Origin: Rhizobium sp. P32RR-XVIII
Lineage (GTDB): Bacteria > Pseudomonadota > Alphaproteobacteria > Rhizobiales > Rhizobiaceae
Length of the DNA: 64,000 bases
Direction of reading: 5' to 3'
Assembly (NCBI RefSeq): GCF_012641395.1
Contig: NZ_JABAIH010000004.1
Location: 434,001 to 498,000 of the forward strand
The notes beneath the pieces are model-generated. The model made no database searches. It was not told the origin of the DNA and worked only from the letters and a program-made list of their open reading frames with translations. Positions 1 through 9,507 of the stretch are shown here, piece by piece (the stretch's first letter is position 1; each line of letters opens with the position of its first letter). A program made the translations under genes and the position numbers.

Positions 1-1
1 C

Positions 2-937
2 GTCGTGCAGGGCGTCGTGAATGACCGGCTGAACGCGATCGGCACGGGTGACGCGATCCGCTCGGTGGCCGTGACGCCGCAGGCAACAGGGACCATCCGC
101 GAAATCCTCATCAAGTCAGGCGACAAGGTCAAACAGGGACAGGTGCTCGCCACGCTCGACAGCGAAGAGCAGGTGATTGCCAAGGGGCAGGCCGAGGTGG
201 CGCTGAAGAGCGCGATGGAGAAATCCAATCTCTACCACAACATCAAATCCAGCGTTTCGCGCATGGATGTGTTCGATGCCGAGATCGTCGAGCAGGGTGC
301 GCGGTTGCAGCTGCAGGCCGCCGAGCTCAATCTTGCCCGGCGTAATATTGTCGCGCCGATCGATGGCATCGTCGGCATCGTCCCGGTCAACATCGGCGAC
401 AACGTGACCACCAGCACGCCGATCGTGACGCTCGACGACCGCTCCGAAATCCTGGTCGACTATTGGGTGCCGGAGCGTTTCGCCAATACGGTTTCCGTTG
501 GCCAGCCGGTCGAGGCAATGTCGGTCGCGCGGCCGGGCCAGGTGTTCACCGGCGAAGTCGAGGCGGTGGATAACCGCGTCGACGCAGCAAGCCGAACACT
601 GCGCATCCGCGGACGGATCGATAACAGCACGGATGAGCTTCGCGCCGGCATGTCCTTCAATGTCAGCATGAAGTTTGCCGGCGACAAATACCCGGCGGTC
701 GACCCGCTGTCCGTTCAATGGGATTCGCAGGGTTCCTTCGTCTGGCGCGTCGTCGACGGCAAGTCGCACAAGGTGCGGGTCAGCATCGTGCAGCGCAATC
801 CGGATTTCGTGCTCGTCAAGGCCGACATCAAGGATGGTGACGCCATCGTAACGCAGGGCCTGCAGCGCGTCCGCGAAGCCGGCGCGGTGCGGGTCGCCAA
901 TGAAGTGGCCTCGAGCAGCGAGGTCACGGCACAATGA
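2..937 (+). CDS. RND efflux periplasmic adaptor subunit (5'-truncated)
   Basis: Membrane fusion protein (HlyD/AcrA family) that would bridge an inner-membrane RND pump to an outer-membrane channel. The reading frame is open to the left edge, so the N-terminus with its signal or lipid anchor lies outside the window. Visible are a lipoyl-like half-motif (GTIREILIKSGDKVKQGQ), a short helical hairpin, the second lipoyl half (ARRNIVAPIDGIVGIV) and the beta-barrel and membrane-proximal domains. Its stop overlaps the start of the pump gene by ATGA, indicating translational coupling. No outer-membrane factor gene follows the pump, so the channel is presumably encoded elsewhere. The substrate cannot be told from sequence. 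Confidence 0.9.
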   Translation, partial: VVQGVVNDRLNAIGTGDAIRSVAVTPQATGTIREILIKSGDKVKQGQVLATLDSEEQVIAKGQAEVALKSAMEKSNLYHNIKSSVSRMDVFDAEIVEQGARLQLQAAELNLARRNIVAPIDGIVGIVPVNIGDNVTTSTPIVTLDDRSEILVDYWVPERFANTVSVGQPVEAMSVARPGQVFTGEVEAVDNRVDAASRTLRIRGRIDNSTDELRAGMSFNVSMKFAGDKYPAVDPLSVQWDSQGSFVWRVVDGKSHKVRVSIVQRNPDFVLVKADIKDGDAIVTQGLQRVREAGAVRVANEVASSSEVTAQ

Positions 938-3900
938 GCGTGACTGAACTCCCCGAGAGAGCGTCCGGCAAGCAGACCTTTACGGCCCTCTTCGTGCGCC
1001 GGCCGATACTGGCGCTGGTTTTCAACACACTGATGGTGGTGGCGGGCCTCGCAGCCTATGCCGGGATCGAAGTGCGCGAGCTGCCGGATGTCGACCGCCC
1101 GGTCGTGACCGTACGCACGACCTTCGATGGCGCGTCGCCGCAGACGATCGATCAGGAGCTGACCAAGGTGATCGAAGGCGCGGCTGCGCGCGTCAGTGGC
1201 CTGAAGTCGATCTCGTCGCAGTCGCAGTTCGGCCAAAGCCGCGTGACCCTGGAGTTTTCCGACAGCGTCGACCTTGCAGTTGCCGCAAACGACGTGCGCG
1301 ACGCGATCGGCCGCATCACGCAGCAGCTTCCGGACGAAGCCGACGCGCCGCAGATCGTCAAGGCGGATTCGGATTCGCAGGCGATCATGCGTCTTGCGGT
1401 CACGTCCACCAATCTCAACATGGATGATCTGACGCTTCTCGTCGAAAACGAGATCGTCGACCGCCTGGCTTCCGTCGATGGCGTCGCCGATGTCGAGGAG
1501 TATGGCGACCAGGAAAAGATCTTCCGCGTCGATGTGGATCAGGGGGCGCTCGCCAGCCGCGGTCTCACGGTCGGCGATCTGACGCAGGCGCTCTCCAGTT
1601 CCGCGCTCGACGTTCCGGCCGGATCACTGAAGAGTGCGACGCAGGATATCGTCGTGCGCGCGACCGCGAACCTGCAGAACCCGGAGGATTTCGCCAAGGT
1701 CATCCTGCAGGACCACGTGCGGCTTGGCGATGTCGCGACCGTGACCCTCGGGCCGCGCGACGGCGAGACGGCGCTGCGCTCCAACGGCATTCAGGGCATT
1801 GGCCTCGGCGTCATTCGCCAGGCGCAATCGAACACACTCAATATTTCGAGCGGCATCAAGACCGTTGTCGAGCAGCTGTCGAAGACGCTGCCGGAGGGCA
1901 CCAAGATCGCGATCACCAGCGACGATGCGGTGTTCATCCAGGGCGCCATCCATGAGGTCGTCCTGGCGCTGATCCTTGCCGCGGTCATCGTTACCGGCGT
2001 CATCTATCTCTTCCTGCGCGACTGGCGGGCAACACTCATCCCTGCAGTCAGCATGCCGGTGGCGTTGATCGGTACGCTGGCGGCGATCTATCTCGTCGGC
2101 TTCTCGATCAACATCCTGACGCTGCTTGCGATCGTTCTGGCCACGGGTCTCGTCGTCGACGACGCCATCGTGGTGCTGGAAAATATCGTGCGCCGGCGGG
2201 CCGAGGGCATGGGGCCGCGAGCGGCGGCGGTGCTCGGCACACGCGAGGTCTTCTTCGCCGTTATCGCGACCACGGCAACGCTTGCCGCGGTCTTCATTCC
2301 GCTATCCTTCCTGCCGGGACAGGTCGGCGGCCTCTTCCGGGAATTCGGGTTCGTGTTGGCGTTCTCGGTCGGTCTCTCGTCGATCGTCGCGCTCACTTTA
2401 TGTCCGATGCTGGCGTCGCGGATGCTGACGAAGCCGATGCTGGACGATCACGGCGCGCTTGGCCGGTTCGGCAGCATCTTCGCGCGTGTCTACCAATGGG
2501 GCCTGCAGCGCTGCCTCAACGCCCCGCTCGTCGTCCTGGTGGCGTCGATTTTCTTTGCCGGCGCGGCGCTTGTCGCATTCTCGACCGTCAAAAACGAACT
2601 GACGCCGAACGAAGACCGCGCGATGGTGATGATGCGGCTCACCGCACCGCAGGGATCAAGCCTCGAATACACGCGTGACAAGCTGCAGCTCGTCGAAGAA
2701 TACCTACAGCCGCTGCTCAAAAGCGGCGACATCCGAAACATCTTCTCGATCTCCGGGCAGGGCGGTTCGGCCAATAGCGGCTTCATGGTGCTGACGCTGG
2801 CGCCCTGGAGCGAGCGTCACCGGACGCAGGCGGAGATCGTTCAGGATATCAACCGGGCGGCAGCGCGTGTTCCCGCACTCCGCGGCAATGCGATCCAGTC
2901 GAACAGCCTGCGCATTCGCGGCGCCGGCAACGGCCTGCAGATGGCGGTCGTCGGCAATGATTACGAGAGCCTGACGGCTTCCGCGCTCAAGCTGGTGCAG
3001 GCGCTGGACGCGACCGGGCAGTATGATACGCCGCGCCTTACCAACGAGCCGACGCAGGCGCAGGTCTCGGTCGCCATCGACCGCGAACGCGCTTCGGATC
3101 TTGGCATCGATATCACGGGGCTTTCGACGGCGATGCAATCGCTGCTTGAGGGACGCTCCGTCGTCGACGTCTTCGTCAAGGGCGAAGCCTACCCGGTGCT
3201 GCTGACCTCGACCACCCGGCCGCTCGACGATCCGACGGATCTCGAAAACGTCTTCCTTAAAACAGGCGACGGCAAGATCGTACCGATATCGGTCATCGCT
3301 TCGATGAAGGAAGGGGCGGTCGCGCCGCAGCTGAATCGCGAATCGCAGCTGGCTTCGGTCGCAATCACCGCGGGCCTGAAGGATGGCATGTCGCTCGGCG
3401 ATGCCGTCAAGCAGGTGACGGAGCTCGCGGCCCCGATCCTGCCGCCTGGCGCGCGTCTGGTTCCGCTTGCCGAAGCGGCCACCCTTGAAGAGAATTCGAG
3501 CGGCATGGCGCTGACTTTCGCCTTTGCGATCGTTATCATCTTCCTGGTGCTGGCGGCGCAGTTCGAAAGCGTGCTTTCCTCGCTGATCATCATGTCGACC
3601 GTTCCGCTTGGGCTCGCCTGCGCGGTCTTCGCGCTGATCATCACTGGGTCGAGCCTCAACATCTATAGCCAGATCGGCCTCGTGCTGCTTGTCGGGGTCA
3701 TGGCGAAGAACGGCATCCTGATCGTCGAATTCGCCAACCAGCTGAGGGATCACGGGGTAGAGGTTCGCGAGGCGATCGAGCGAGCCTGCGCGCTTCGCCT
3801 TCGGCCGGTCATGATGACAATGATCGCGACCATTCTCGGCGGCGTTCCGCTGGTCTTCGCGCATGGAGCGGGCGCGGAAGCGCGCATTGCGCTTGGCTGG

Positions 3901-4086
3901 GTCATCGTCGGCGGATTGGGTTTCGCGACGCTGGTCACGCTCTTCATCACGCCGGTCGCGTATTTCCTCATCGCGCGCTTTGCCACGCCTCATGCTCACG
4001 AAGAGGCCCGGCTGCACGAGGAAATGGCGGTTGCGACACGTCCGAAAGTCGTGCCCGATCCGAAGCATCTCCAGGCCGCGGAATAA
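934..4086 (+). CDS. RND-family multidrug efflux permease
   Basis: Full-length 1050-residue inner-membrane proton/drug antiporter of the AcrB/MexB/MexF type. The first transmembrane helix is near residues 24-46, followed by a large periplasmic porter domain, a TM2-7 bundle, a second periplasmic domain and TM8-12. The paired acidic residues of the proton relay are present in TM4 (GLVVDDAIVVLENI, D409-D410). The late motif VGVMAKNGILIVEFANQLRD is also typical of the family. It forms a two-gene operon with the adaptor upstream (ATGA overlap). The cytosolic C-terminal tail is short. Substrate range is unknown; the family exports hydrophobic drugs, dyes or plant metabolites. Confidence 0.95.
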   Translation: MSVTELPERASGKQTFTALFVRRPILALVFNTLMVVAGLAAYAGIEVRELPDVDRPVVTVRTTFDGASPQTIDQELTKVIEGAAARVSGLKSISSQSQFGQSRVTLEFSDSVDLAVAANDVRDAIGRITQQLPDEADAPQIVKADSDSQAIMRLAVTSTNLNMDDLTLLVENEIVDRLASVDGVADVEEYGDQEKIFRVDVDQGALASRGLTVGDLTQALSSSALDVPAGSLKSATQDIVVRATANLQNPEDFAKVILQDHVRLGDVATVTLGPRDGETALRSNGIQGIGLGVIRQAQSNTLNISSGIKTVVEQLSKTLPEGTKIAITSDDAVFIQGAIHEVVLALILAAVIVTGVIYLFLRDWRATLIPAVSMPVALIGTLAAIYLVGFSINILTLLAIVLATGLVVDDAIVVLENIVRRRAEGMGPRAAAVLGTREVFFAVIATTATLAAVFIPLSFLPGQVGGLFREFGFVLAFSVGLSSIVALTLCPMLASRMLTKPMLDDHGALGRFGSIFARVYQWGLQRCLNAPLVVLVASIFFAGAALVAFSTVKNELTPNEDRAMVMMRLTAPQGSSLEYTRDKLQLVEEYLQPLLKSGDIRNIFSISGQGGSANSGFMVLTLAPWSERHRTQAEIVQDINRAAARVPALRGNAIQSNSLRIRGAGNGLQMAVVGNDYESLTASALKLVQALDATGQYDTPRLTNEPTQAQVSVAIDRERASDLGIDITGLSTAMQSLLEGRSVVDVFVKGEAYPVLLTSTTRPLDDPTDLENVFLKTGDGKIVPISVIASMKEGAVAPQLNRESQLASVAITAGLKDGMSLGDAVKQVTELAAPILPPGARLVPLAEAATLEENSSGMALTFAFAIVIIFLVLAAQFESVLSSLIIMSTVPLGLACAVFALIITGSSLNIYSQIGLVLLVGVMAKNGILIVEFANQLRDHGVEVREAIERACALRLRPVMMTMIATILGGVPLVFAHGAGAEARIALGWVIVGGLGFATLVTLFITPVAYFLIARFATPHAHEEARLHEEMAVATRPKVVPDPKHLQAAE

Positions 4087-4107
4087 ATCGGCCTTTCCCC
4101 GAAAGCG

Positions 4108-4133
4108 CGCCGCCGTCAAACACGGCGGCGTTT
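4108..4133 (+). terminator. Putative rho-independent terminator of the RND operon
   Basis: Perfect 9-bp stem CGCCGCCGT / ACGGCGGCG with a 5-nt loop followed by TTT, 21 bases after the pump stop codon. The short T tract makes it moderately convincing. Confidence 0.6.
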
Positions 4134-4370
4134 CTGCTCCTGAGCGCCTCATTTAACCGTTCGATCCCGCCGCGTTCCGTCGGCTCGGCGATCCGCTGGT
4201 CTCCACGCTCCGCGGTAACGCCTGTGGCAAATCGGTAAATATGCCGGGATTTGTGCAAGCGGCACGTGTCCAATCCACCGATTCTGCTCTATCCAGAGGA
4301 ATGCGTTCATCTTGTCGCCGCATTTCCTAATATTTGCTCGCATCAGCTTCGAAGGGAGAGCTTTCTGTCT

Positions 4371-5036
4371 ATGATCAAGAAATTCGTACTCTTGGCAGTT
4401 GCTGCCAGCTATTTGACCGCATGCACTACGACCGACCCCTATACGGGCGAGCAGAAAATGTCGAATACCGCGGGCGGCGCTATGCTCGGAGCTGTCGGCG
4501 GTGCGCTTGCCGGTGCCGCCCTTGGCGGACGCGGCCACGGCCCACGCAACGCGGCGCTGATCGGTGCCGGTCTCGGCGCGCTCGCCGGTGGTGCGATCGG
4601 CAACTACATGGACCAGCAGGAAGCGGAACTGCGCGCCCAGCTGCAGGGCACCGGCATTTCGGTCACGCGCAACGGCGACAACATCATCCTGAACATGCCA
4701 TCGAACATCACCTTCGACGTCGATCAGGACGCCGTGAAGCCGGGCTTCTATCCGACGCTAAACTCGGTAGCGATCGTGTTGCGGAAGTTCAATCGCACGT
4801 TGATCGATATCAATGGCCATACGGATTCCACCGGCAACCTGCAGCACAATCAGGATCTGTCGCAGCGGCGCGCCCTTTCGGTTGCCGATTATCTCGGCGG
4901 GCAGGGTATCGACCAGCGCCGCGTCTCCGCCGTCGGCTTCGGTCCGTCGCAGCCGGTCGCGTCGAATGCGAGCGAAGCCGGACGCGCCCAGAACCGCCGC
5001 GTCGAAATTCAGATCGCGCCGATTACCGAGAGCTGA
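4371..5036 (+). CDS. OmpA-family lipoprotein with glycine-zipper (YiaD-like)
   Basis: 221-residue envelope lipoprotein. The start at MIKKFVLLAV gives a clean lipoprotein signal with lipobox L-T-A-C (lipidated C18); an in-frame upstream extension lacks any signal and is rejected. Residues about 30-75 are Gly/Ala-rich glycine-zipper segments (GGAMLGAVGGALAGAALGG and a second copy). The C-terminal half is an OmpA peptidoglycan-binding domain with INGHTDSTG, the LSQRRA helix and RAQNRRVEI. It probably tethers the outer membrane to peptidoglycan. It stands alone with its own terminator. The 284 bases upstream hold the RND terminator and presumably the promoter; I see nothing else there. Confidence 0.92.
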   Translation: MIKKFVLLAVAASYLTACTTTDPYTGEQKMSNTAGGAMLGAVGGALAGAALGGRGHGPRNAALIGAGLGALAGGAIGNYMDQQEAELRAQLQGTGISVTRNGDNIILNMPSNITFDVDQDAVKPGFYPTLNSVAIVLRKFNRTLIDINGHTDSTGNLQHNQDLSQRRALSVADYLGGQGIDQRRVSAVGFGPSQPVASNASEAGRAQNRRVEIQIAPITES

Positions 5037-5057
5037 TCTAGACGATACTAAATCGGA

Positions 5058-5084
5058 CAGCCGGGCAATTTGCCCGGCTGTTTT
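5058..5084 (+). terminator. Rho-independent terminator after the OmpA-like gene
   Basis: 10-bp perfect stem CAGCCGGGCA / TGCCCGGCTG around a 3-nt loop, followed by TTTT, 22 bases after the stop codon. It lies between two converging genes and may also slow transcripts of the sulfatase gene arriving from the other side. Confidence 0.85.
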
Positions 5085-5132
5085 CATTCATTAGATGGCG
5101 AATGCCACCAAGCCGTCTCAGGGCGGAAAGAG

Positions 5133-6797
5133 CTATTGCGGTGCAAGCCGCTCAAGTTCGTTCAGTCGTTTCAGAGCCGCTTGCTGGCGAAGCAAGCCGT
5201 AGTTGATGCCGCTCGCATTCAGCGAACTGCCCTCCTGATAGGGGAACTGATCAAAGTCTGCGAAGAAGTCCTTGATCTTGCCCTGTATCGGAACAAGCAG
5301 CCAGATGTTCCTGGCGAGGAACTCGATAGCGCCGCCGCCATCTTCCATGCCGCGTTCGTAGGGGTCCATGCGCAGGTTTGCGATAAGCGCCCAGCTCGGC
5401 ACTTCTCGGGTAGCCGTTGCAATATTGCCGTGGCTGGCGATTGCGAAGCTTAGCTTCCAGTCGTTCCATCTGATGGCATTGAGGTTGCCGCCCTGATCGA
5501 AGTAGTAGACGGAATCGCGGGGACCGGTCGGAACCTCGCCCTTCAGGAAGGGCAGCAGATCGTAGCCGTCCAGATGCACTTTGAAGTCCTTGGTTCCAGA
5601 TTTGAAACCTGCCTTCATTTGCTCCTTGAGGTCCGATACGCCAGCCGCGCTCGCGAACGTCGGCATCCAGTCCATAAGCGTGACGATCTCGTTGATTTCG
5701 GTTCCCGGTTTGACGACGCCCGGCCAGCGAACCATCATGGGAATGCGGAAGCCACCCTCCCATGTCGTGCCCTTCTCGCCGTGGAACATCGTCTGGGCTC
5801 CGTCCGGCCACAGCGCAAGCTCTGCGCCGTTGTCGGTCGTGTAGAGAACGATGGTGTTCTCGGCGATGCCCAGTTGATCCAACTGATCGAGAAGCTGGCC
5901 GACGTGGCCGTCATGCTCGACCATGCCGTCCGCATGGATACCTTTGCCCGTCTTTCCGAGAGAGTCTGCCTTCAGGTGGGTAAAGACGTGCATGCGCGTT
6001 GAGTTGAACCAGCAGAAGAAGGGCTTGTCTGCTTTTGCCTGCCGATCGATAAAGTTCTTGGCGGCTGCCAGGAATTCCTCGTCGACCGTCTCCATGCGCT
6101 TTATGGTGAGCGCGCCGGTGTCTTCGATTTTTCCATCAGCACTCGACTTGATCACGCCCCGAGGGCCGAACTGTCTGCGGAATGCCGGATCCTTCGGGTA
6201 GAAGTAGCCTTCAGGCTCTTCCTCGGCGTTGAGGTGATAGAGATTGCCGAAGAATTCGTCGAAGCCATGCTTGGTCGGCAGGTGCTGATCCTGGTCGCCA
6301 AGATGGTTCTTGCCGAATTGGCCTGTCGCGTAGCCCCGCGTTTTCATGACATCGGCAATCGTCGGCATCCAGTCCTGAATGCCGTGCGGATCGCCCGGCA
6401 TGCCGATGGTCAGCAATCCCGTACGGAACGGCTCCTGCCCCAGGATGAAGGACGCTCGACCCGCAGTGCAGCTCTGCTGGCCATAGGAATCCGTGAAGAT
6501 CGCGCCTTCCCTGGCAATGCGGTCGATGTTGGGTGTGCGATAGCCCATCAGACCCATCGTGTAGGCGCTGATTTGCGGTATACCGATGTCATCGCCGAAG
6601 ATGACGAGGATGTTCGGAGGCCTGCCAGAGCCAGCTGACTGCGGTTGGGCGGTCTGTGCCGTCTGTGCGCTAGCGCGTTGTGCGGTGGACGCGACAGCAA
6701 GACCAGCGAGGGCAAGCGAACTGCCACCGAGCAGCAGATCGCGGCGGCTGACCGCCGTGGGCGCGTCAAGCGTCCTTCCGGTTTCACAATCTTCCAT
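5133..6797 (-). CDS. Tat-exported type I sulfatase (arylsulfatase family)
   Basis: 554-residue sulfatase (alkaline phosphatase superfamily) that would hydrolyse sulfate esters in the periplasm. The N-terminus carries a twin-arginine signal (SRRDLLLGG, residues 17-25, then a hydrophobic stretch and A-Q-A type cleavage region). The metal-binding start of the domain is NILVIFGDD (residues 62-70). The formylglycine site is C110-T-A-G-R, fitting C-x-[PA]-x-R. Further motifs are GKNHLGD and the TTDNGAE metal motif. No formylglycine-generating enzyme gene lies nearby, so activation must depend on an unlinked one. The substrate is unknown; sulfate scavenging is a plausible role. It is monocistronic and converges on the OmpA-like gene. 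Confidence 0.93.
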   Translation of the reverse strand: MEDCETGRTLDAPTAVSRRDLLLGGSSLALAGLAVASTAQRASAQTAQTAQPQSAGSGRPPNILVIFGDDIGIPQISAYTMGLMGYRTPNIDRIAREGAIFTDSYGQQSCTAGRASFILGQEPFRTGLLTIGMPGDPHGIQDWMPTIADVMKTRGYATGQFGKNHLGDQDQHLPTKHGFDEFFGNLYHLNAEEEPEGYFYPKDPAFRRQFGPRGVIKSSADGKIEDTGALTIKRMETVDEEFLAAAKNFIDRQAKADKPFFCWFNSTRMHVFTHLKADSLGKTGKGIHADGMVEHDGHVGQLLDQLDQLGIAENTIVLYTTDNGAELALWPDGAQTMFHGEKGTTWEGGFRIPMMVRWPGVVKPGTEINEIVTLMDWMPTFASAAGVSDLKEQMKAGFKSGTKDFKVHLDGYDLLPFLKGEVPTGPRDSVYYFDQGGNLNAIRWNDWKLSFAIASHGNIATATREVPSWALIANLRMDPYERGMEDGGGAIEFLARNIWLLVPIQGKIKDFFADFDQFPYQEGSSLNASGINYGLLRQQAALKRLNELERLAPQ

Positions 6798-6961
6798 CGG
6801 GAGTCTCCTAGTGGTGAAATAGGCAGTGATGAAGTACGCACCGGAAAGCGTGTGTGAAAATCGGCAGATGCGGAAGTACGCAACGGTAAATGGAGACGTA
6901 AATTCGGTCGCTTAGGATTGGCGAAGATCGCCTTGCCGGAACTCAACGCCGCTATGTCGTT

Positions 6962-7369
6962 TCAGGCATGCATCTTTGCGCCCTTGGTGATCTTGTCGAC
7001 GATCTTCTTATCGGCGCGCAAGGCGATCCCGACGACCTTGGCATCTTCTGGGGCGCGTTCGGCAAAGACCGCGCGGTTGGCGGCGTCATGGCCGGTCGCG
7101 AACATCTCCTCGATGAACAGCGAGGCGGCAATCTCACGCTCCAGCACGCGGCGATGTATCGCCGCAATGGTTGTCTCGTCGGCCGACAAAACGATAATGG
7201 GTTGGATGGACATGGCGTTGTAGAGGTTGCCGGCGCGGTCTTTGTAGGGCTCGCCAATGATCTGCGGATTTTGACCGGCGATGCCGCTCATCACGAAGGC
7301 GGTCACATTCAGCTTCTGCCATGACGCAAGATTGTTTCGCAGGACGATCGCAATTTTGGTATCAAACAT
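6962..7369 (-). CDS. DUF2000 domain protein
   Basis: 135-residue protein that I assign to the DUF2000 family (small alpha/beta fold related to peptidyl-tRNA hydrolase 2; biochemical role unknown). The start MFDTKIAIVLRNNLASWQKLN is chosen because family members begin at this beta-strand; an in-frame ATG five codons upstream would overlap the start codon of the divergent AraC gene. The body contains SGIAGQNPQIIGEPYKD and a C-terminal helix GIALRADKKIVDKI. It is divergent from an AraC regulator with only 13 bases between start codons, which suggests the regulator controls it. Confidence 0.75.
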   Translation of the reverse strand: MFDTKIAIVLRNNLASWQKLNVTAFVMSGIAGQNPQIIGEPYKDRAGNLYNAMSIQPIIVLSADETTIAAIHRRVLEREIAASLFIEEMFATGHDAANRAVFAERAPEDAKVVGIALRADKKIVDKITKGAKMHA

Positions 7370-7382
7370 TCCAGTCTCTTTC

Positions 7383-8288
7383 ATGCCGTCTGAGGTCGCG
7401 TTGAGCCAGGATTTAACTCCGCCGGTATTCGAAGGTCTTGAACGTTTGTGCACGCTGCGGGATGGCGACGGCATTCTGACCGCGCCCGCTTTCCCGGGGA
7501 TCGAGCGCATCGAGGCGCAGTTCAGGGGAAACGCCTTCGAGCCGCACCGTCACGATACCTACGCGCTTGGCGTAACGCTCAAGGGCGCGCAGGCATTTTA
7601 CTATCGCGGCGAAAGACGCATCAGCCTGCCGGGGCAGGTCATCGTGCTCCATCCGGACGAGGAGCATGACGGCGGGGCAGGCTCCGATGACGGGCTGCAA
7701 TATCGTATGCTCTATCTGGAGCCAGCGTTGCTTGCCGAGTGTCTCGAAGCGGAGAAACTCGGGCTGCCCTTTGTCGATCAGCCTGTAGTCGACGATGCGG
7801 GTCTTGCTGGTGTGTTGCTTGGCGCTCTCGCTGATCTCGATGGGGAGCTCGACGAGCTGTTCGTCGACGATTTCCTGATGCGGGTGGGGGATGGGCTGGC
7901 GAAACATGCGAAAGCGCAGCGGCGGCTGCTGGGCAACATAGCCTGGGGGCAAGCACGCCGTGCCCGCGACTACCTCGAAGCGCATGCGACGCAGACAGTG
8001 CGTTCCCGCGAGCTGGAATCCGTGACGGGGCTCGATCGCTTTGCGCTTTCGCGCCACTTCCGGGCTGCATTTGCGACCAGTCCCCATCGCTACCTGCTGA
8101 TGCGACGGCTGCAGAAGGCGCGGGCGATGATCGGCGAGGGAGGCGAGCTCTCGGATGTCGCCTTCGCGACCGGCTTCGCAGACCAGAGCCACCTCAATCG
8201 GCATTTCAAGAAGGCCTATGGCATGACGCCCGGCCAGTGGGCCTCGCTCAGGCGGGCTTCTCGGCCAGGCCGCTCTTGCGGGCAATGA
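7383..8288 (+). CDS. AraC-family transcriptional regulator
   Basis: About 301 residues: an N-terminal cupin-type AraC ligand-binding domain (HRHDTYALGVTLKGAQAFYYRGE region is the barrel) and a C-terminal double helix-turn-helix with LESVTGLDRFALSRHFRAAF and the hallmark second helix DVAFATGFADQSHLNRHFKKAYGMTP. The start codon is uncertain: this ATG lacks a strong ribosome site and leaves only 13 bases to the divergent DUF2000 gene, so a start further downstream is possible. Its 3' end overlaps the convergent AbrB-type gene by 41 bases. It likely regulates the divergent DUF2000 gene. Confidence 0.85.
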   Translation: MPSEVALSQDLTPPVFEGLERLCTLRDGDGILTAPAFPGIERIEAQFRGNAFEPHRHDTYALGVTLKGAQAFYYRGERRISLPGQVIVLHPDEEHDGGAGSDDGLQYRMLYLEPALLAECLEAEKLGLPFVDQPVVDDAGLAGVLLGALADLDGELDELFVDDFLMRVGDGLAKHAKAQRRLLGNIAWGQARRARDYLEAHATQTVRSRELESVTGLDRFALSRHFRAAFATSPHRYLLMRRLQKARAMIGEGGELSDVAFATGFADQSHLNRHFKKAYGMTPGQWASLRRASRPGRSCGQ

Positions 8289-9342
8289 AACGCGCAAGCA
8301 TTGGGCCGGTGAACAGAATCACGAGAAACCGCCCGACCTGCATCGCCATGATGAACGGCTGGTCGACATCGCTGGAGGCAGCGATGATGGCGACCGAATC
8401 GGCGCCGCCGGGGCTCGTGGCAAGATAGGCGGTCAGTGGATCGATGCCAGCAAGCTTGTGCAGCGCCACGGCCATGAGGCCGCAGATCCCGATCAGAAGC
8501 AGAATGGAAGCGGAGACGCGCGGCAAGGCACGGGCGACGTGTTTCATGATGGAGCGGGTGAAGCGGAGCCCGATGCTCCAGCCGATCATCGCATAGCTGA
8601 ACGCAAGCAGCCACATGGGCAATTCGATCTTCATCAAGCCGAACCCCTGCAGAAGTGCACCGGCAAATAGAGGCGTGATGATGGTTCCGCCTTTGATGCG
8701 GAAACGAAAGACCGCATAGACGGAGCAGCAGGCAAGCAGCAGGGTCATCGCAAGAGCCGGCCAGTCGACCGGTGGAAACAGAATGAGCGGCGGCGGCTCT
8801 CCACCGTCGGTGGCGACCCAGAGATGCGAGATGGCGGACGCGGCAATGACGACGAAGACGACGCGCAGATACTGCATGAAGGCAACGAGGCGGGCATCAG
8901 CACCGTAGGACTCCGACATGATGACCATGGCCGAGGCGCCGCCAGGCGAGGAGCCCCAGACCGCGGTGGTTCCGGGGAGCACCTGCCAGCGCGTGAGGAC
9001 ATAGCCAAGCAGGCTTGCAACCGCGATGACCGAGAAGATGACCACCATGAAGAGCGGCGCGTCCTTGACCATCGTGCCGAGAATATCCGGCGTGATGGCG
9101 CGCGCCATCAGCAGACCGACGATAACCTGCCCGAACTGCAGCGGCCAATAGGGCACACGCACCTCACCCTTGCCGAAGACCAAGGCGAGAAACATCGCGG
9201 CGATCATCGGTCCGACGAGAAGCGAGGCTGGCAGACCGAAAAGCTCGAAAAAGGCGACAAGACCGGCGGAGAGGGCAAGCAGCAATGCCCATCTCGGCAG
9301 GCTGGCTTTCTGCATGGCGCGGCTTGCGGATTTAAAGAGCAT
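8248..9342 (-). CDS. AbrB-family integral membrane protein (PF05145 type)
   Basis: 364-residue polytopic membrane protein of the AbrB/'ammonia monooxygenase-like' family, not the DNA-binding AbrB. There are roughly ten hydrophobic segments, with the two internal repeats visible: each has a Gly-rich reentrant-like stretch, WGSSPGGASAMVIMSESYGAD in the first half and ATSPGGADSVAIIAASSDVD in the second, the duplicated SPGG signature of this family. The start MLFKSASRAMQ is chosen because upstream in-frame sequence is not hydrophobic and extends into the spacer. Function in rhizobia is unknown; a transport role is usually suggested. Confidence 0.85.
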   Translation of the reverse strand: MLFKSASRAMQKASLPRWALLLALSAGLVAFFELFGLPASLLVGPMIAAMFLALVFGKGEVRVPYWPLQFGQVIVGLLMARAITPDILGTMVKDAPLFMVVIFSVIAVASLLGYVLTRWQVLPGTTAVWGSSPGGASAMVIMSESYGADARLVAFMQYLRVVFVVIAASAISHLWVATDGGEPPPLILFPPVDWPALAMTLLLACCSVYAVFRFRIKGGTIITPLFAGALLQGFGLMKIELPMWLLAFSYAMIGWSIGLRFTRSIMKHVARALPRVSASILLLIGICGLMAVALHKLAGIDPLTAYLATSPGGADSVAIIAASSDVDQPFIMAMQVGRFLVILFTGPMLARFIARKSGLAEKPA

Positions 9343-9507
9343 GGAGCGGTTTCTTCTTGGCGAATGCACAGGAGCGCCGCCACGCGCATTGGGGGAAGTA
9401 TCGGCGGGATGAAAAGAAGCGGCGGGGTCTGCCGCTGGCGCCACCCGGTATATTTGCCAGCGTGCACCGGGGTCAACTGCGAAATCTGGCTTTGGCGGAG
9501 GTATCGA

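Noticed and set aside
2704..4152. 482-codon open frame antisense to the RND pump
   Set aside because: Same reasoning: Arg/Asp/His-rich, no domains, completely opposite to a clear 1050-residue pump gene.
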